The notes beneath the pieces were generated by a model. That model was not told the DNA's origin, did no database searches, and saw only the letters and a program-made list of their open reading frames with translations. This document shows positions 1 through 8,782 of a DNA stretch of 64,000 bases, piece after piece. The position numbers were made by a program, and so were the translations under genes. Position 1 is the stretch's first letter; each line of letters begins with the position of its first letter. Source of the DNA: Leptolyngbya sp. NIES-3755 (GTDB taxonomy: Bacteria; Cyanobacteriota; Cyanobacteriia; Leptolyngbyales; Leptolyngbyaceae); the NCBI GenBank assembly GCA_001548435.1, contig AP017308.1, positions 2,241,030 through 2,305,029 of the forward strand, given 5' to 3'.

Positions 1-131
1 GGAACTATCATCGGTTTCGAGTGAGCCGCATCTTTTCTGGACAAGGAAGCGCGATCGACAAAAATGGCAATCTGAACCTAGAACACTTCTACGGCGCGAT
101 CGAAGTGTCGTTTCTTGTACTGCCTGCTTAA
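1..131 (+). CDS. C-terminal end of an unidentified protein
   Basis: A reading frame open from the left edge ends at a TAA at 129-131 and gives about 42 residues ending in EVSFLVLPA. It lies 17 bases before the creatininase gene on the same strand, so it may be the last part of the gene ahead of it in the same transcript. I do not recognise the family. The coding call rests only on openness, plausible composition and position. Confidence 0.4.
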   Translation, partial: NYHRFRVSRIFSGQGSAIDKNGNLNLEHFYGAIEVSFLVLPA

Positions 132-148
132 TCTGAGAGGAAAAAACA

Positions 149-913
149 ATGCACCCGTTATTAATGGGCTGTCTGAGTTGGGTGGAATATCAGCAACGAA
201 TACAAGAAAGTTCGATCGTCTTAATTCCCTGTGGCGCATTAGAGCAGCATGGTCCGCATTTGCCATTGGGAACCGATGCTTTATTGAGTAGTGCGATCGC
301 TCAAGGAGTCGCAGAACAGATCAATGGCATTGTTGCTCCAACCTTTAGCTATGGTTATAAATCTCAGCCCAAATCGGGTGGCGGACAGCACTTTCCAGGA
401 ACCACCAGTCTAGACGGTCATACCTTGAGCCAAATGCTGCGGGATGTGATTCGAGAGTTCGATCGTCAAGGCGTGAAGCATCTTGTTGTTCTGGATGGAC
501 ACTATGAGAATCAGTGGTTTTTGACTGAAGGCATTGATCTTGCACGGCGGGAAATTGGACAGACTCATTTGCGAGTGATGCGATTAGAATATTGGGATTT
601 TTTAAGTGAAGCCACTTTAGAAACTGCTTTTCCAGAAGGCTTTCCAGGATTTGCACTAGAACATGCGGCTGTAATGGAAACCTCATTAATGTTGCACTAT
701 TATCCTGATTTAGTGCGATTGCATCTGATTCCTGATGATCCACCTGCTGATTTTCCGCCTTATGATCTTTATCCACCGAGATTAGAATGGGTTCCTGCTT
801 CTGGAGTGCTTTCTTCTGCAAAAACTGCGACTGCTGATAAAGGCACATTAATGGCAAATCAAGTGATCGAAAGTATCGCAGCGGCAATTCGACAGGAATT
901 TCAGGCAGTGTAA
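149..913 (+). CDS. Creatininase (creatinine amidohydrolase)
   Basis: A 254-residue cytosolic metal-dependent cyclic amidohydrolase. True creatininases open the creatinine ring to give creatine. The family metal-binding pattern is complete: E32 and H34 in GALEQHG, D43, and H118 with E120 in DGHYEN. The stretches YGYKSQPKSGGG, HFPGTTSLDG, PEGF and LSSAKTA resemble bona fide bacterial creatininases more than the broad creatininase-like family; this comparison is from memory. The length matches the usual 250-260. The ATG at 149 follows a GAGAGG ribosome site. Neighbours are a solute-binding lipoprotein and guanidine-degrading enzymes, so a guanidino-compound substrate is likely. Other cyclic amides remain possible. 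Confidence 0.85.
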   Translation: MHPLLMGCLSWVEYQQRIQESSIVLIPCGALEQHGPHLPLGTDALLSSAIAQGVAEQINGIVAPTFSYGYKSQPKSGGGQHFPGTTSLDGHTLSQMLRDVIREFDRQGVKHLVVLDGHYENQWFLTEGIDLARREIGQTHLRVMRLEYWDFLSEATLETAFPEGFPGFALEHAAVMETSLMLHYYPDLVRLHLIPDDPPADFPPYDLYPPRLEWVPASGVLSSAKTATADKGTLMANQVIESIAAAIRQEFQAV

Positions 914-1024
914 GCGGATTAACAATGGATCGTACTCAAATCGAGTTAAATGACGCTATACTTCTTGCTGCAAATCGTTCTGTGCGATCGCAGTTTGATC
1001 CCCCATTCTAAAGGAGCCGATTCG

Positions 1025-2029
1025 ATGAGCCGTACTACTGATTTACTGAACCGTCGCCAAGCCCTTTGGTTGATGGGTGGATTAGTCGGGAGCATGGCGT
1101 TACACGGTTGCAATCAAACGACAGCAAACTCGTCTGGTACTGCGCCCCTGAAGGCAGGAATTAGTCCTTGGCCCGGTTATGCAGGACACTATATTGCCAC
1201 TAAAAAAGGCTTCTTCAAAGAAACTGGAGTAACCGTTCAAGAGATCAATTTTCCAGGTGCAACAGAATTGATTACCGGATTTTTAGCCCAGCAAGCGGAT
1301 GTCGGTTGGGTGACTTCTGGGGATGCGATTCAGGCAGCGCAGCAAGATCCAACGATGCGAATTATCTATGTAGTGGACTATTCTAATGGTGCAGATGGCA
1401 TCATTGGACGTGGCATCAAAACCCCTGCCGATTTGAAAGGAAAAACAGTTGCGCGGGAAAATTTGCTCTTCACCAATGTTTTACTACGAGAATATTTGAA
1501 GAAAGGCGGGCTAACAGAAGCTGATATCAAAATCAAAGATCTCTCAGCGGCAGATGCAGCAGCAGCATTCGCAGCGAAACAGGTTGATGTGGCAGTTGCT
1601 TATGAGCCTTGGTTGACGAAAACAACTAAGGAATCAGGAGGGGAGATTTTATTTACTTCAAAAGATACAAACTTGATCGCAGATGTGCTGGCAACTCGTC
1701 AGAACATTATTGCAACTCGTAAATCGGAATTGCAGGCTTATATAAGAGCGATCGATAAAGGGGTGAAGTTGATCAATAGCGGCGACCCTGAAGCGGTAAA
1801 AATTGTGGCAGCAGCACTGAATGTCTCAGTGGACGAAGCAAAACAACAGCTTGCAGGAGTAAAAATCTTTGACATTGAAATGAACAAATCCATCGGATTT
1901 AATTCAAGCAATGCGAAGAATATTATGAAAAATCTTGAGCTTAGTATTGATACAGGCAAACAGATGAAAGTGATTGGAGATATTAAAGTTGAGAATCTGT
2001 ATGATGACTCGATCGTGAAGTCGCTGTGA
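1025..2029 (+). CDS. ABC transporter solute-binding lipoprotein, NitT/TauT (NMT1-like) family
   Basis: A 334-residue periplasmic binding protein for a NitT/TauT-type importer. The N-terminus has Arg residues, a hydrophobic stretch and a lipobox-like LHGC, so it is probably exported and lipidated. The KAGISPWPGY start, TPADLKGKTVA and VDVAVAYEPW are typical of the SsuA/TauA/NMT1 fold. The ATG at 1025 is chosen because AAGGAG lies just before it; an upstream in-frame start at 950 lacks such a site. The gene follows the creatininase after 111 bases. No cognate permease or ATPase is in view; they may lie left of the window. The substrate is unknown; a guanidino or ureido compound is inferred from context. 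Confidence 0.85.
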   Translation: MSRTTDLLNRRQALWLMGGLVGSMALHGCNQTTANSSGTAPLKAGISPWPGYAGHYIATKKGFFKETGVTVQEINFPGATELITGFLAQQADVGWVTSGDAIQAAQQDPTMRIIYVVDYSNGADGIIGRGIKTPADLKGKTVARENLLFTNVLLREYLKKGGLTEADIKIKDLSAADAAAAFAAKQVDVAVAYEPWLTKTTKESGGEILFTSKDTNLIADVLATRQNIIATRKSELQAYIRAIDKGVKLINSGDPEAVKIVAAALNVSVDEAKQQLAGVKIFDIEMNKSIGFNSSNAKNIMKNLELSIDTGKQMKVIGDIKVENLYDDSIVKSL

Positions 2030-2690
2030 TCAGTTGTTCTGAAGTTGCCACCCAACCGATTGCCCCATTTTCAGATAGTAGAACTGCGATCGCGGCTTCG
2101 TGTTCGATCGGATCAAAGGCTGCACAACAATCTTCTAGCAAAAGCGCATAAAATCCTAAATCACTAGCTTGTCGATAGGTTCCTAGCACACAGCATTGTG
2201 TCGTCACGCCTGTAATCAACAGATGAGTGATATCACGTTGGTGAAGTTGCTTCTCTAGGGAAGTTCCAATGAAGATAGATTGTGCAGGCTTATCCAACTG
2301 CCAGTCGTTTGCTTGCGGTGCTAGTTCCGGGAGAATTTCAGTTCCTGGTTCACCTTGAATGAGAAATTTTCCTCGATCGCCCAAACTGCCGACCGGATAG
2401 CCTGCGTTCGTATACCGTAATTGTTTGCTCGGTGACAAATCAGAGAGATCTGGTTTATGACTTTCTCGCGTGTAGATGATCCAAATTCCTTGACGACGTG
2501 CCCATTCAATCACGTTCCGCAATCTTGGTATCATGGCTTGAATTGCAGATACATCCGCTTTGAGATTTGCACTACAAAAACCAGTACGATCGCAGAAATC
2601 GATCTGCATGTCGATCACAAGCAGTGCCGTCTGTGATACGTCAAATTCAAACGGATGCTGACGAGTTAGAACTGTTCTTTTAGTTATCAT
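1983..2690 (-). CDS. Isochorismatase-family cysteine hydrolase, biuret-hydrolase-like
   Basis: A 235-residue cysteine hydrolase of the isochorismatase-like fold. The catalytic triad is visible: Asp in LLVIDMQIDFC, Lys in LDKPAQSIF and Cys in GVTTQCCV. The segments YTRESHKPDLSDL, GEPGTEILPEL and LLLEDCCAA resemble biuret hydrolase (BiuH) more than RutB or nicotinamidase; this is from memory. N-carbamoylsarcosine amidohydrolase, a creatinine-pathway enzyme, belongs to the same fold and is an alternative. The ATG at 2690 is preferred over a TTG at 2708. Its 3' end overlaps the convergent solute-binding gene by 47 bases. It lies on the strand opposite the rest of the island, so it is separately transcribed. 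Confidence 0.8.
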   Translation of the reverse strand: MITKRTVLTRQHPFEFDVSQTALLVIDMQIDFCDRTGFCSANLKADVSAIQAMIPRLRNVIEWARRQGIWIIYTRESHKPDLSDLSPSKQLRYTNAGYPVGSLGDRGKFLIQGEPGTEILPELAPQANDWQLDKPAQSIFIGTSLEKQLHQRDITHLLITGVTTQCCVLGTYRQASDLGFYALLLEDCCAAFDPIEHEAAIAVLLSENGAIGWVATSEQLITATSRSSHHTDSQL

Positions 2691-2775
2691 TCTTTGAACG
2701 TAGAACAACGATCGTCATCAGATTGCTATTCTCGATACTGAATTTAGAAATGTTTTATCGAATCGACGGAGACAA

Positions 2776-3543
2776 ATGATGGCGCGATTAAGTGGAAAGA
2801 TTGCTTTAATCACAGGTGTGAGCGCGGGAATTGGGCTTGCTGCTGCACGATTATTTGCATCAGAAGGCGCATCTGTGTTTGGAGTCGATCGAAATGTTGA
2901 AGCAGGACAAACGTTAGCTGATGAACTCAACGAACAAGGAATGAATTTTGAGTTTTTTGCCGCAGATTTATCCGATCGGCAAACCGCGATCGCAGTTGTA
3001 GAACAGTGTTATCGACGCTACAACCGAATTGATATTCTCTACAACAATGCGGGAATTTCATCGATCGAGCCTTTCACCGCTGTCGCACCTGAGACATTAG
3101 AGAACCTATTTGCAATTAACTTCATGGCGACCTTTTACCTATGTCAGCAAGTTATTCCACACATGCAGCAACAGAAAAGCGGTGTGATTATTAATACTGC
3201 CTCTGAACTTGCGATCGTCGCTCAACCTTTATACTCTGCTTACTGTGCCACGAAAGGAGCCGTTTTATCTTTGACTCGTGCACTGGCGCTAGAATATGCA
3301 CGAGAGAACATTCGGATCAATGCACTTTGTCCAGGACCGATCGACACTGCACTTCTAAATCAGGAATTTGAGCAAGAAGCTGACCCCATAAAAGCAAAAG
3401 CTGAAAGTGTTGCATTAATGCCGATCGGACGATTGGGAACACCCGAAGAAATCGCCCAAGTCGCATTATTTCTCGCGAGTGATGCACCTCAGTTAATGCA
3501 GGGAGTTGCCCTATTAGTAGATGGTGGAAAAACAATCATATAG
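2776..3543 (+). CDS. Short-chain dehydrogenase/reductase (SDR)
   Basis: A 255-residue classical SDR. The cofactor motif TGVSAGIG lies near residue 14, followed by an NNAG motif, a catalytic Ser in NTASE, and Y-x3-K in YCATK. The tail LVDGGKTII is typical. D in VDRN after the second strand suggests NAD(H) preference. GGAGA precedes the ATG by three bases. It is divergent from the isochorismatase gene, with 85 bases between them, and ends about 100 bases before the guanidine riboswitch. The substrate cannot be told from sequence; a role in the nitrogen-compound island is only positional. Confidence 0.85.
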   Translation: MMARLSGKIALITGVSAGIGLAAARLFASEGASVFGVDRNVEAGQTLADELNEQGMNFEFFAADLSDRQTAIAVVEQCYRRYNRIDILYNNAGISSIEPFTAVAPETLENLFAINFMATFYLCQQVIPHMQQQKSGVIINTASELAIVAQPLYSAYCATKGAVLSLTRALALEYARENIRINALCPGPIDTALLNQEFEQEADPIKAKAESVALMPIGRLGTPEEIAQVALFLASDAPQLMQGVALLVDGGKTII

Positions 3544-3644
3544 TAGCTTTGAATACAGTTTTACGCTCTATCTTTGTTCATATTTACATCTATCTCCAAT
3601 TCATGCTAAAAGTTTTGGCAGACAGATTCACAACACTACAAATT

Positions 3645-3780
3645 TGCTTCTAGGGTTCCGATTCAGCTTGAATGTCTGGTCCGAGAGAAGCCGCTGTTCT
3701 ACCCAGAGCAGCTACACGGAGGGAGAAAAGCCCGGGAGAGCCAACCAGCAGTACGATCGCTGAAGGCTTCCTGGGCTTTT
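3645..3780 (+). promoter_or_regulatory. Guanidine-I (ykkC) riboswitch with overlapping terminator
   Basis: The conserved ykkC aptamer segments appear in order: CTAGGGTTCCG (3650-3660), TGGTCCGAGAG (3677-3687), ACACGG (3714-3719) and AAAAGCCCGGGAGA (3726-3739). These are the hallmarks of the guanidine-I class. The last segment also pairs with CTTCCTGGGCTTTT (3767-3780), giving a strong hairpin ending in Ts just before the deiminase gene. Guanidine binding should hold the 3726-3738 strand in the aptamer, prevent the hairpin and switch expression on. The two-state logic follows the known class; the pairing was read by eye. Confidence 0.93.
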
Positions 3781-3803
3781 GCAGTTTCAAACAGGAGATG
3801 GTG

Positions 3804-4505
3804 ATGTCCCCAGATACAACGATTGACACAGCCCTAATTGCTTGCGATGAAACGATTCCAGGCGGTGCTTACTGGTCGCAGATTGTTCCGCGTAGTCGAA
3901 CATTGCGAATTATGGCTCCAGAAGGATCAAGCGGCGTAGCAATGCTCTGTTACAACGCGGATAACTCGATCGAGCGTTACAATGCTGCCGATACTGCAAA
4001 AATCCAGTTCAATGCGTTTCTCAAAAAAGGTATGGTGCTTTACTCAGACATGGGGCGCGTTCTGTTTTCAATTACTGAAGATACTTGCGGCTTTCACGAT
4101 ACATTAGGCGGCTGTAGTAACCTTGCGACCAATGCGAAGTACGGTGACGGAGATTATAAAAATTCACGCGATAATTTTATGCTTGCCCTGATCAAGCGCA
4201 ATCTTGGCAAAAAAGATATCATGCCGAACCTCAATCTCTTTACTCAAATCAGCGTTGAGCCGAATGGAAACTTAGTATGGGCAGGCAAAACCGCGCAGCC
4301 TGGAGATTTCATTGATCTAAGAGCAGAGATGAATGTCTTGGTCGTTCTGTCAAATTGTCCGCATCCGCTCGATCCGAACTATGATCCGAAGCCGATTCGT
4401 GCGATCGTATGGAATTCTCCCGCCCCGACCTCGGATGATCTCTGCCGAACTGCGAATCCAGAAGTGCTGCGAGGCTTCCAAAATACAGATGCTATTTTTG
4501 CTTAA
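3804..4505 (+). CDS. Carboxyguanidine deiminase subunit-like (urea carboxylase-associated, DUF1989)
   Basis: A 233-residue protein of the urea-carboxylase-associated family. In characterised guanidine pathways two such proteins (CgdAB) deiminate carboxyguanidine to allophanate. The signature DTCGFHDTLGGCSN is present, with Cys and His residues suited to bind metal. ATG at 3804 is chosen because AGGAG sits six bases upstream; GTG 3801 is possible. An in-frame ATG at 3672 lies inside the riboswitch and is not a credible start. The gene is the first under riboswitch control and is followed after 12 bases by a paralogue with the same motif. Which of the two corresponds to CgdA or CgdB was not resolved. 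Confidence 0.9.
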   Translation: MSPDTTIDTALIACDETIPGGAYWSQIVPRSRTLRIMAPEGSSGVAMLCYNADNSIERYNAADTAKIQFNAFLKKGMVLYSDMGRVLFSITEDTCGFHDTLGGCSNLATNAKYGDGDYKNSRDNFMLALIKRNLGKKDIMPNLNLFTQISVEPNGNLVWAGKTAQPGDFIDLRAEMNVLVVLSNCPHPLDPNYDPKPIRAIVWNSPAPTSDDLCRTANPEVLRGFQNTDAIFA

Positions 4506-4517
4506 TCAGGAGTATCA

Positions 4518-5159
4518 ATGATGACTACGATCGATGTTCAGCTTGATCCGAAATTAGCGATCTATGATCAAGTGTTGCCTGCTCGTAAGCCTTGGGCAAA
4601 AGTGATCAAAAAAGGGCAGATTCTTCGCATTGTTGATCTGGGTGGCAATCAAGCCGTTGATTTTCTTGTTTACAATGCGGATGATACGAGTGAGCGCTAC
4701 AGTGCTCCCGATACCATTCGCGCTCAGGGAAACATCTTCATTACCACAGGTACAAAGCTTTACTCGAACGACGGAAACGTTTTGATGACCGTTCTGAATG
4801 ATACTTGTGGGCGACATGATACTTCTGGAGGAGCTTGTAGCTGCGAAAGCAACTCCGTTCGGTTTGGATTAGATAAAAAATGGCAACATGCTTGCGTCGA
4901 GAACTTTCTTTATGCACTGAAAGATTACGGTATGGGCAAACGAGACATGACGAGCAACATCAACTTTTTCATGAATGTTCCCCTGAGTGAAGATGGAACG
5001 CTTGAAATTGTTGATGGAATTTCTGATCCGGGTAGCATTGTCGATTTGCGGGCTGAGATGAATACATTGGTTGTCATCTCGAATTGTCCTCAGATGAACA
5101 ATCCGTGTAATGGCTACAATCCAACTCCGATTCAACTGATTGTGTGGGATAGCATCTAA
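4518..5159 (+). CDS. Carboxyguanidine deiminase subunit-like (second DUF1989 paralogue)
   Basis: A 213-residue paralogue of the preceding gene, expected to form the second subunit of the carboxyguanidine deiminase complex in the cytosol. It keeps the signature [14 protein letters not shown] and the shared segments DLRAEMN, VISNCPQ and [14 protein letters not shown] lies upstream of ATG 4518; a second ATG follows at once. Its stop codon overlaps the start of the carboxylase gene as TAATG, which indicates translational coupling and matched expression of deiminase and carboxylase. Confidence 0.9.
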   Translation: MMTTIDVQLDPKLAIYDQVLPARKPWAKVIKKGQILRIVDLGGNQAVDFLVYNADDTSERYSAPDTIRAQGNIFITTGTKLYSNDGNVLMTVLNDTCGRHDTSGGACSCESNSVRFGLDKKWQHACVENFLYALKDYGMGKRDMTSNINFFMNVPLSEDGTLEIVDGISDPGSIVDLRAEMNTLVVISNCPQMNNPCNGYNPTPIQLIVWDSI

Positions 5160-8100
5160 TGTTTCAGAAAGTTCTGATTGCCAATCGTGGAGAAATCGCC
5201 TGTCGGATTATTCGGACCCTCGATCGATTAAATATTGCTTCTGTTGCGGTCTATTCTGAGGCGGATCAGTACACGCCTTTCGTATCGATGGCAACGGAAT
5301 CGATCGCGATCGGGTCTGCATTGGCATCAGATAGCTATCTCAGATGGGATCGAATTCTCGAAGCGGCTCAGAGAACAGGAGCACAAGCAATTCATCCAGG
5401 CTATGGATTTTTGAGCGAGAATGCTGAGTTTGCGGAAGCTTGTGCAGCAGCGGGAATTGTGTTTATTGGACCGACTCCCGATCAGATGCGAAGCTTTGGA
5501 CTGAAGCATACAGCACGAGAATTGGCTGCCCAAAATCAAGTCGCTTTACTGCCAGGAACTTCGCTGTTAGACAGTGTTGAACAAGCCCAAATTGAAGCAG
5601 AGCGAATTGGCTATCCGGTGATGCTGAAAAGTACAGCGGGTGGAGGTGGAATCGGATTACAGCTTTGTCGGAGTCGAGAGCAATTAGCGGAACTGTTCCA
5701 AACGGTACAACGGCTGAGTCAGAACAATTTTAAGCAAGGTGGAATCTATCTAGAACGCTATGTAGAAAAAGCACGACACATTGAAGTGCAAGTGTTTGGG
5801 AATGGACAAGGGGAAGTAATTGCACTGGGCGATCGAGATTGTTCAATCCAACGCCGCAATCAAAAAGTCATCGAAGAAACTCCTGCACCGGGTATCAGTA
5901 ACGAACTTCGCCAACAGCTTTATGATGCAGCATTGCGATTGACGAAAGCTGTAAATTATCGATCGGCAGGCACAGTGGAGTTTGTGTTTGATGTCGATCG
6001 ACAATCTTTCTATTTCCTAGAAGTCAATACTCGCCTACAAGTTGAACACGGTGTCACAGAAGCAGTCACCGGAGTTGATTTAGTTGAGTGGATGATTCGG
6101 TTAGCAGCGGGAGAGAATGGTTTTCTACATCAGCCTAGAACTCAAGGGCATTCGATCGAGGTTCGTCTTTATGCTGAAGATCCCGGTAAGAACTTTCAGC
6201 CGAGTTCTGGAACATTAACTGAAGTCAGTTTTCCCGATTCCATTCGATGTGATACTTGGATTAAGCGCGGGACTGAGATTACACCATACTATGATCCACT
6301 GATTGCGAAATTGATTGTTCATGCAGATTCGAGAGAAAGTGCGATCGCTCAACTAACCGCAGCATTAGAACAGTCAACTGTCGCGGGAATTGAGACGAAT
6401 CTAGATTATTTACGGCAGATTTTAGAAAGTTCGGAATTTGCGATCGCGGATCTTAGTACTCGGTTTCTCGAATCTTTTCACTACGCACCGAACTCGATCG
6501 AAGTGCTTTCCCCTGGCACATTCAGCACGATCCAGGACTATCCGGGACGAATGCACTATTGGAACGTGGGAGTTCCGCCATCAGGATCGATGGATCATCT
6601 TGCGTTTCGACTTGCGAATCGTATCTTAGGAAATTTAGAGTCTTGTGCTGCACTAGAACTTACCGTGACAGGTCCAACATTGCGATTTAACTGCAACACT
6701 GTGATCTGCCTAACAGGTGCGCCGATGCAGGCAGAACTTGATGAAGTTCCAATTCCTTTTTGGTCAGCAATTTCTGTAGCAGCAGGAAGCACTTTGAAGC
6801 TTACTACAATTCAAGGTGCTGGAGCACGAACTTATCTTGCAGTACAGCATGGCTTTGATGTTCCTGACTATCTAGGAAGCAAGTCAACCTTCACATTGGG
6901 GCAGTTCGGTGGACATTGTGGCAGAGTCCTACGAATTGGGGACATTCTAAAACTCAATCGATCAGGTGAAACAATCAATCCAAGTCCAATCTTCCCTGAA
7001 CTGATTCCAAACTATACGAATCACTGGCAAATTGGTGTTCTCTACGGACCTCATGGCGCACCCGATTTTTTCACCGATGAAGACATTGAAATGCTATTCT
7101 CAACCGATTGGGAAGTGCATTACAACTCCGCTCGAACTGGAGTGCGATTAATTGGACCAAAACCAAAATGGGCGCGTCCAGATGGCGGCGAAGCAGGATT
7201 ACATCCCTCGAACATTCATGACAATGCTTATGCGATCGGGACAATCGATTTTACGGGGGATATGCCGATCATTCTCGGTCCTGATGGTCCCAGTTTAGGC
7301 GGATTCGTCTGTCCTGCTACGATCGTACAAGCTGAACTCTGGAAAATCGGGCAGCTTAAGCCGGGTGACAAAGTTCGATTTCAACGTTTAACACTCGCAG
7401 AAGCGATTCAAAAAGAACGAATCCAAGACGAAGAAATCAAAACTTTAAAGCCAGTCGCACCGATTGAAGCTCCAAGTTCTAAGCTGCCAAATAGCGCGAT
7501 TCTGCATGAGATTTCAGCATCTTCAGAACAGCTTGCAGTGAAGTATCGTCGCTCTGGAGATAAGTATCTATTAGTAGAATACGGTGACTTAGTACTCGAT
7601 CTCAATCTGCGCTTTCATGTTCATGCTCTGATGACTTGGTTACTTGAGCATCCACAAGATGGAATTTTGGATTTAACACCGGGGATTCGATCGCTACAAA
7701 TTCACTATGACAGTCGCATTTTATTAGATGAGTTGCTTGATGTCCTAATTGCAGCAGAACAAGAACTTTCTACGATCGATGATCTCGAAATTCCGACTCG
7801 CATTGTTCATCTTCCGTTGTCGTGGGGTGACGAATCGACCCAACTCGCGATCGAGAAATATATGCGATCGGTGAATCCTCACGCCCCGTGGTGTCCAAAC
7901 AACATTGAATTCATCCGTCGCATCAATGGACTAGAAACAATCGAACAAGTTCGCGAAATTGTCTTTAATGCCAGCTACTTAGTTCTTGGTTTAGGTGATG
8001 TCTACTTAGGTGCTCCTGTTGCAACCCCGATCGATCCTCGTCATCGCTTAGTCACGACAAAGTACAATCCCGCTCGAACTTGGACACCCGAAAATGCTGT

Positions 8101-8749
8101 TGGAATTGGAGGCGCTTATCTCTGTGTGTATGGCATGGAAGGACCTGGAGGCTATCAATTTGTAGGGCGCACTGTGCAAATGTGGAATACATTCCATGAA
8201 ACACCAGAATTTGAGCCTGGAAAGCCCTGGTTACTCCGCTTCTTTGATCAGATTCGCTTTTATCCGGTTACTGCCGATGAACTATTACAACTCCGCAAAG
8301 ACTTTATTCAGGGTAGAGCACATCTAAGAATTGAAGAGACTACTTTCAGTCTGAAACAATACAACGAATTTCTTCGATCGATTGCAACCGAAACCGCAAT
8401 TTTCAAAGCCACTCAGCAAGCCGCATTTGAAGCAGAGCGCGAACGTTGGGCAGCAAATCCTCTCCTAGCTCAAGTTGCTGAAGATCCAGAAGCAACCGTA
8501 GAAGAGCAATCATTTGAGCTTCCTCCGAATAGTCAAGCTGTCATCGCACAAGTGCCCGCGAACGTGTGGCAGATCGTGGCTGAAAAAGGCGCAACCGTGA
8601 AAGCAGGCGATCGCTTAATTATTTTAGAGTCGATGAAAATGGAGATTACCGTAGATGCTCCGACTGACGGAACGATTTCCGAAATCTTCTGTACTCAAGG
8701 GCAAATGGTATCGACTGGACAAATGCTATGTGTGATTCAACAGACTTAA
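5159..8749 (+). CDS. Guanidine carboxylase (urea carboxylase family, biotin-dependent)
   Basis: A 1196-residue single-chain carboxylase. Its parts in order are: biotin carboxylase N-domain (about 1-110), ATP-grasp (about 115-320) with the glycine-rich GGGGIG loop, biotin carboxylase C-domain (to about 450), carboxyltransferase AHS2-like half (about 465-770), AHS1-like half (about 800-1010), and a C-terminal biotinyl domain with ESMKME, where K1160 should carry biotin. The family uses ATP and bicarbonate to carboxylate urea or guanidine. The guanidine-I riboswitch and deiminase genes upstream point to guanidine, giving carboxyguanidine. No allophanate hydrolase domain is fused, and none follows in the window. 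Confidence 0.92.
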   Translation: MFQKVLIANRGEIACRIIRTLDRLNIASVAVYSEADQYTPFVSMATESIAIGSALASDSYLRWDRILEAAQRTGAQAIHPGYGFLSENAEFAEACAAAGIVFIGPTPDQMRSFGLKHTARELAAQNQVALLPGTSLLDSVEQAQIEAERIGYPVMLKSTAGGGGIGLQLCRSREQLAELFQTVQRLSQNNFKQGGIYLERYVEKARHIEVQVFGNGQGEVIALGDRDCSIQRRNQKVIEETPAPGISNELRQQLYDAALRLTKAVNYRSAGTVEFVFDVDRQSFYFLEVNTRLQVEHGVTEAVTGVDLVEWMIRLAAGENGFLHQPRTQGHSIEVRLYAEDPGKNFQPSSGTLTEVSFPDSIRCDTWIKRGTEITPYYDPLIAKLIVHADSRESAIAQLTAALEQSTVAGIETNLDYLRQILESSEFAIADLSTRFLESFHYAPNSIEVLSPGTFSTIQDYPGRMHYWNVGVPPSGSMDHLAFRLANRILGNLESCAALELTVTGPTLRFNCNTVICLTGAPMQAELDEVPIPFWSAISVAAGSTLKLTTIQGAGARTYLAVQHGFDVPDYLGSKSTFTLGQFGGHCGRVLRIGDILKLNRSGETINPSPIFPELIPNYTNHWQIGVLYGPHGAPDFFTDEDIEMLFSTDWEVHYNSARTGVRLIGPKPKWARPDGGEAGLHPSNIHDNAYAIGTIDFTGDMPIILGPDGPSLGGFVCPATIVQAELWKIGQLKPGDKVRFQRLTLAEAIQKERIQDEEIKTLKPVAPIEAPSSKLPNSAILHEISASSEQLAVKYRRSGDKYLLVEYGDLVLDLNLRFHVHALMTWLLEHPQDGILDLTPGIRSLQIHYDSRILLDELLDVLIAAEQELSTIDDLEIPTRIVHLPLSWGDESTQLAIEKYMRSVNPHAPWCPNNIEFIRRINGLETIEQVREIVFNASYLVLGLGDVYLGAPVATPIDPRHRLVTTKYNPARTWTPENAVGIGGAYLCVYGMEGPGGYQFVGRTVQMWNTFHETPEFEPGKPWLLRFFDQIRFYPVTADELLQLRKDFIQGRAHLRIEETTFSLKQYNEFLRSIATETAIFKATQQAAFEAERERWAANPLLAQVAEDPEATVEEQSFELPPNSQAVIAQVPANVWQIVAEKGATVKAGDRLIILESMKMEITVDAPTDGTISEIFCTQGQMVSTGQMLCVIQQT

Positions 8750-8782
8750 GTGCTTGTCGATAACCTGTAAAGATCTAAGTAG

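Noticed and set aside
345-887. Long minus-strand frame opposite the creatininase gene
   Set aside because: It lies wholly within a clear enzyme gene, has no family-like motifs and reflects codon bias of the plus strand.
3672-3803. In-frame upstream extension of the first deiminase gene
   Set aside because: It runs through the conserved riboswitch aptamer and terminator; the ribosome site and conserved start lie at 3793-3804.
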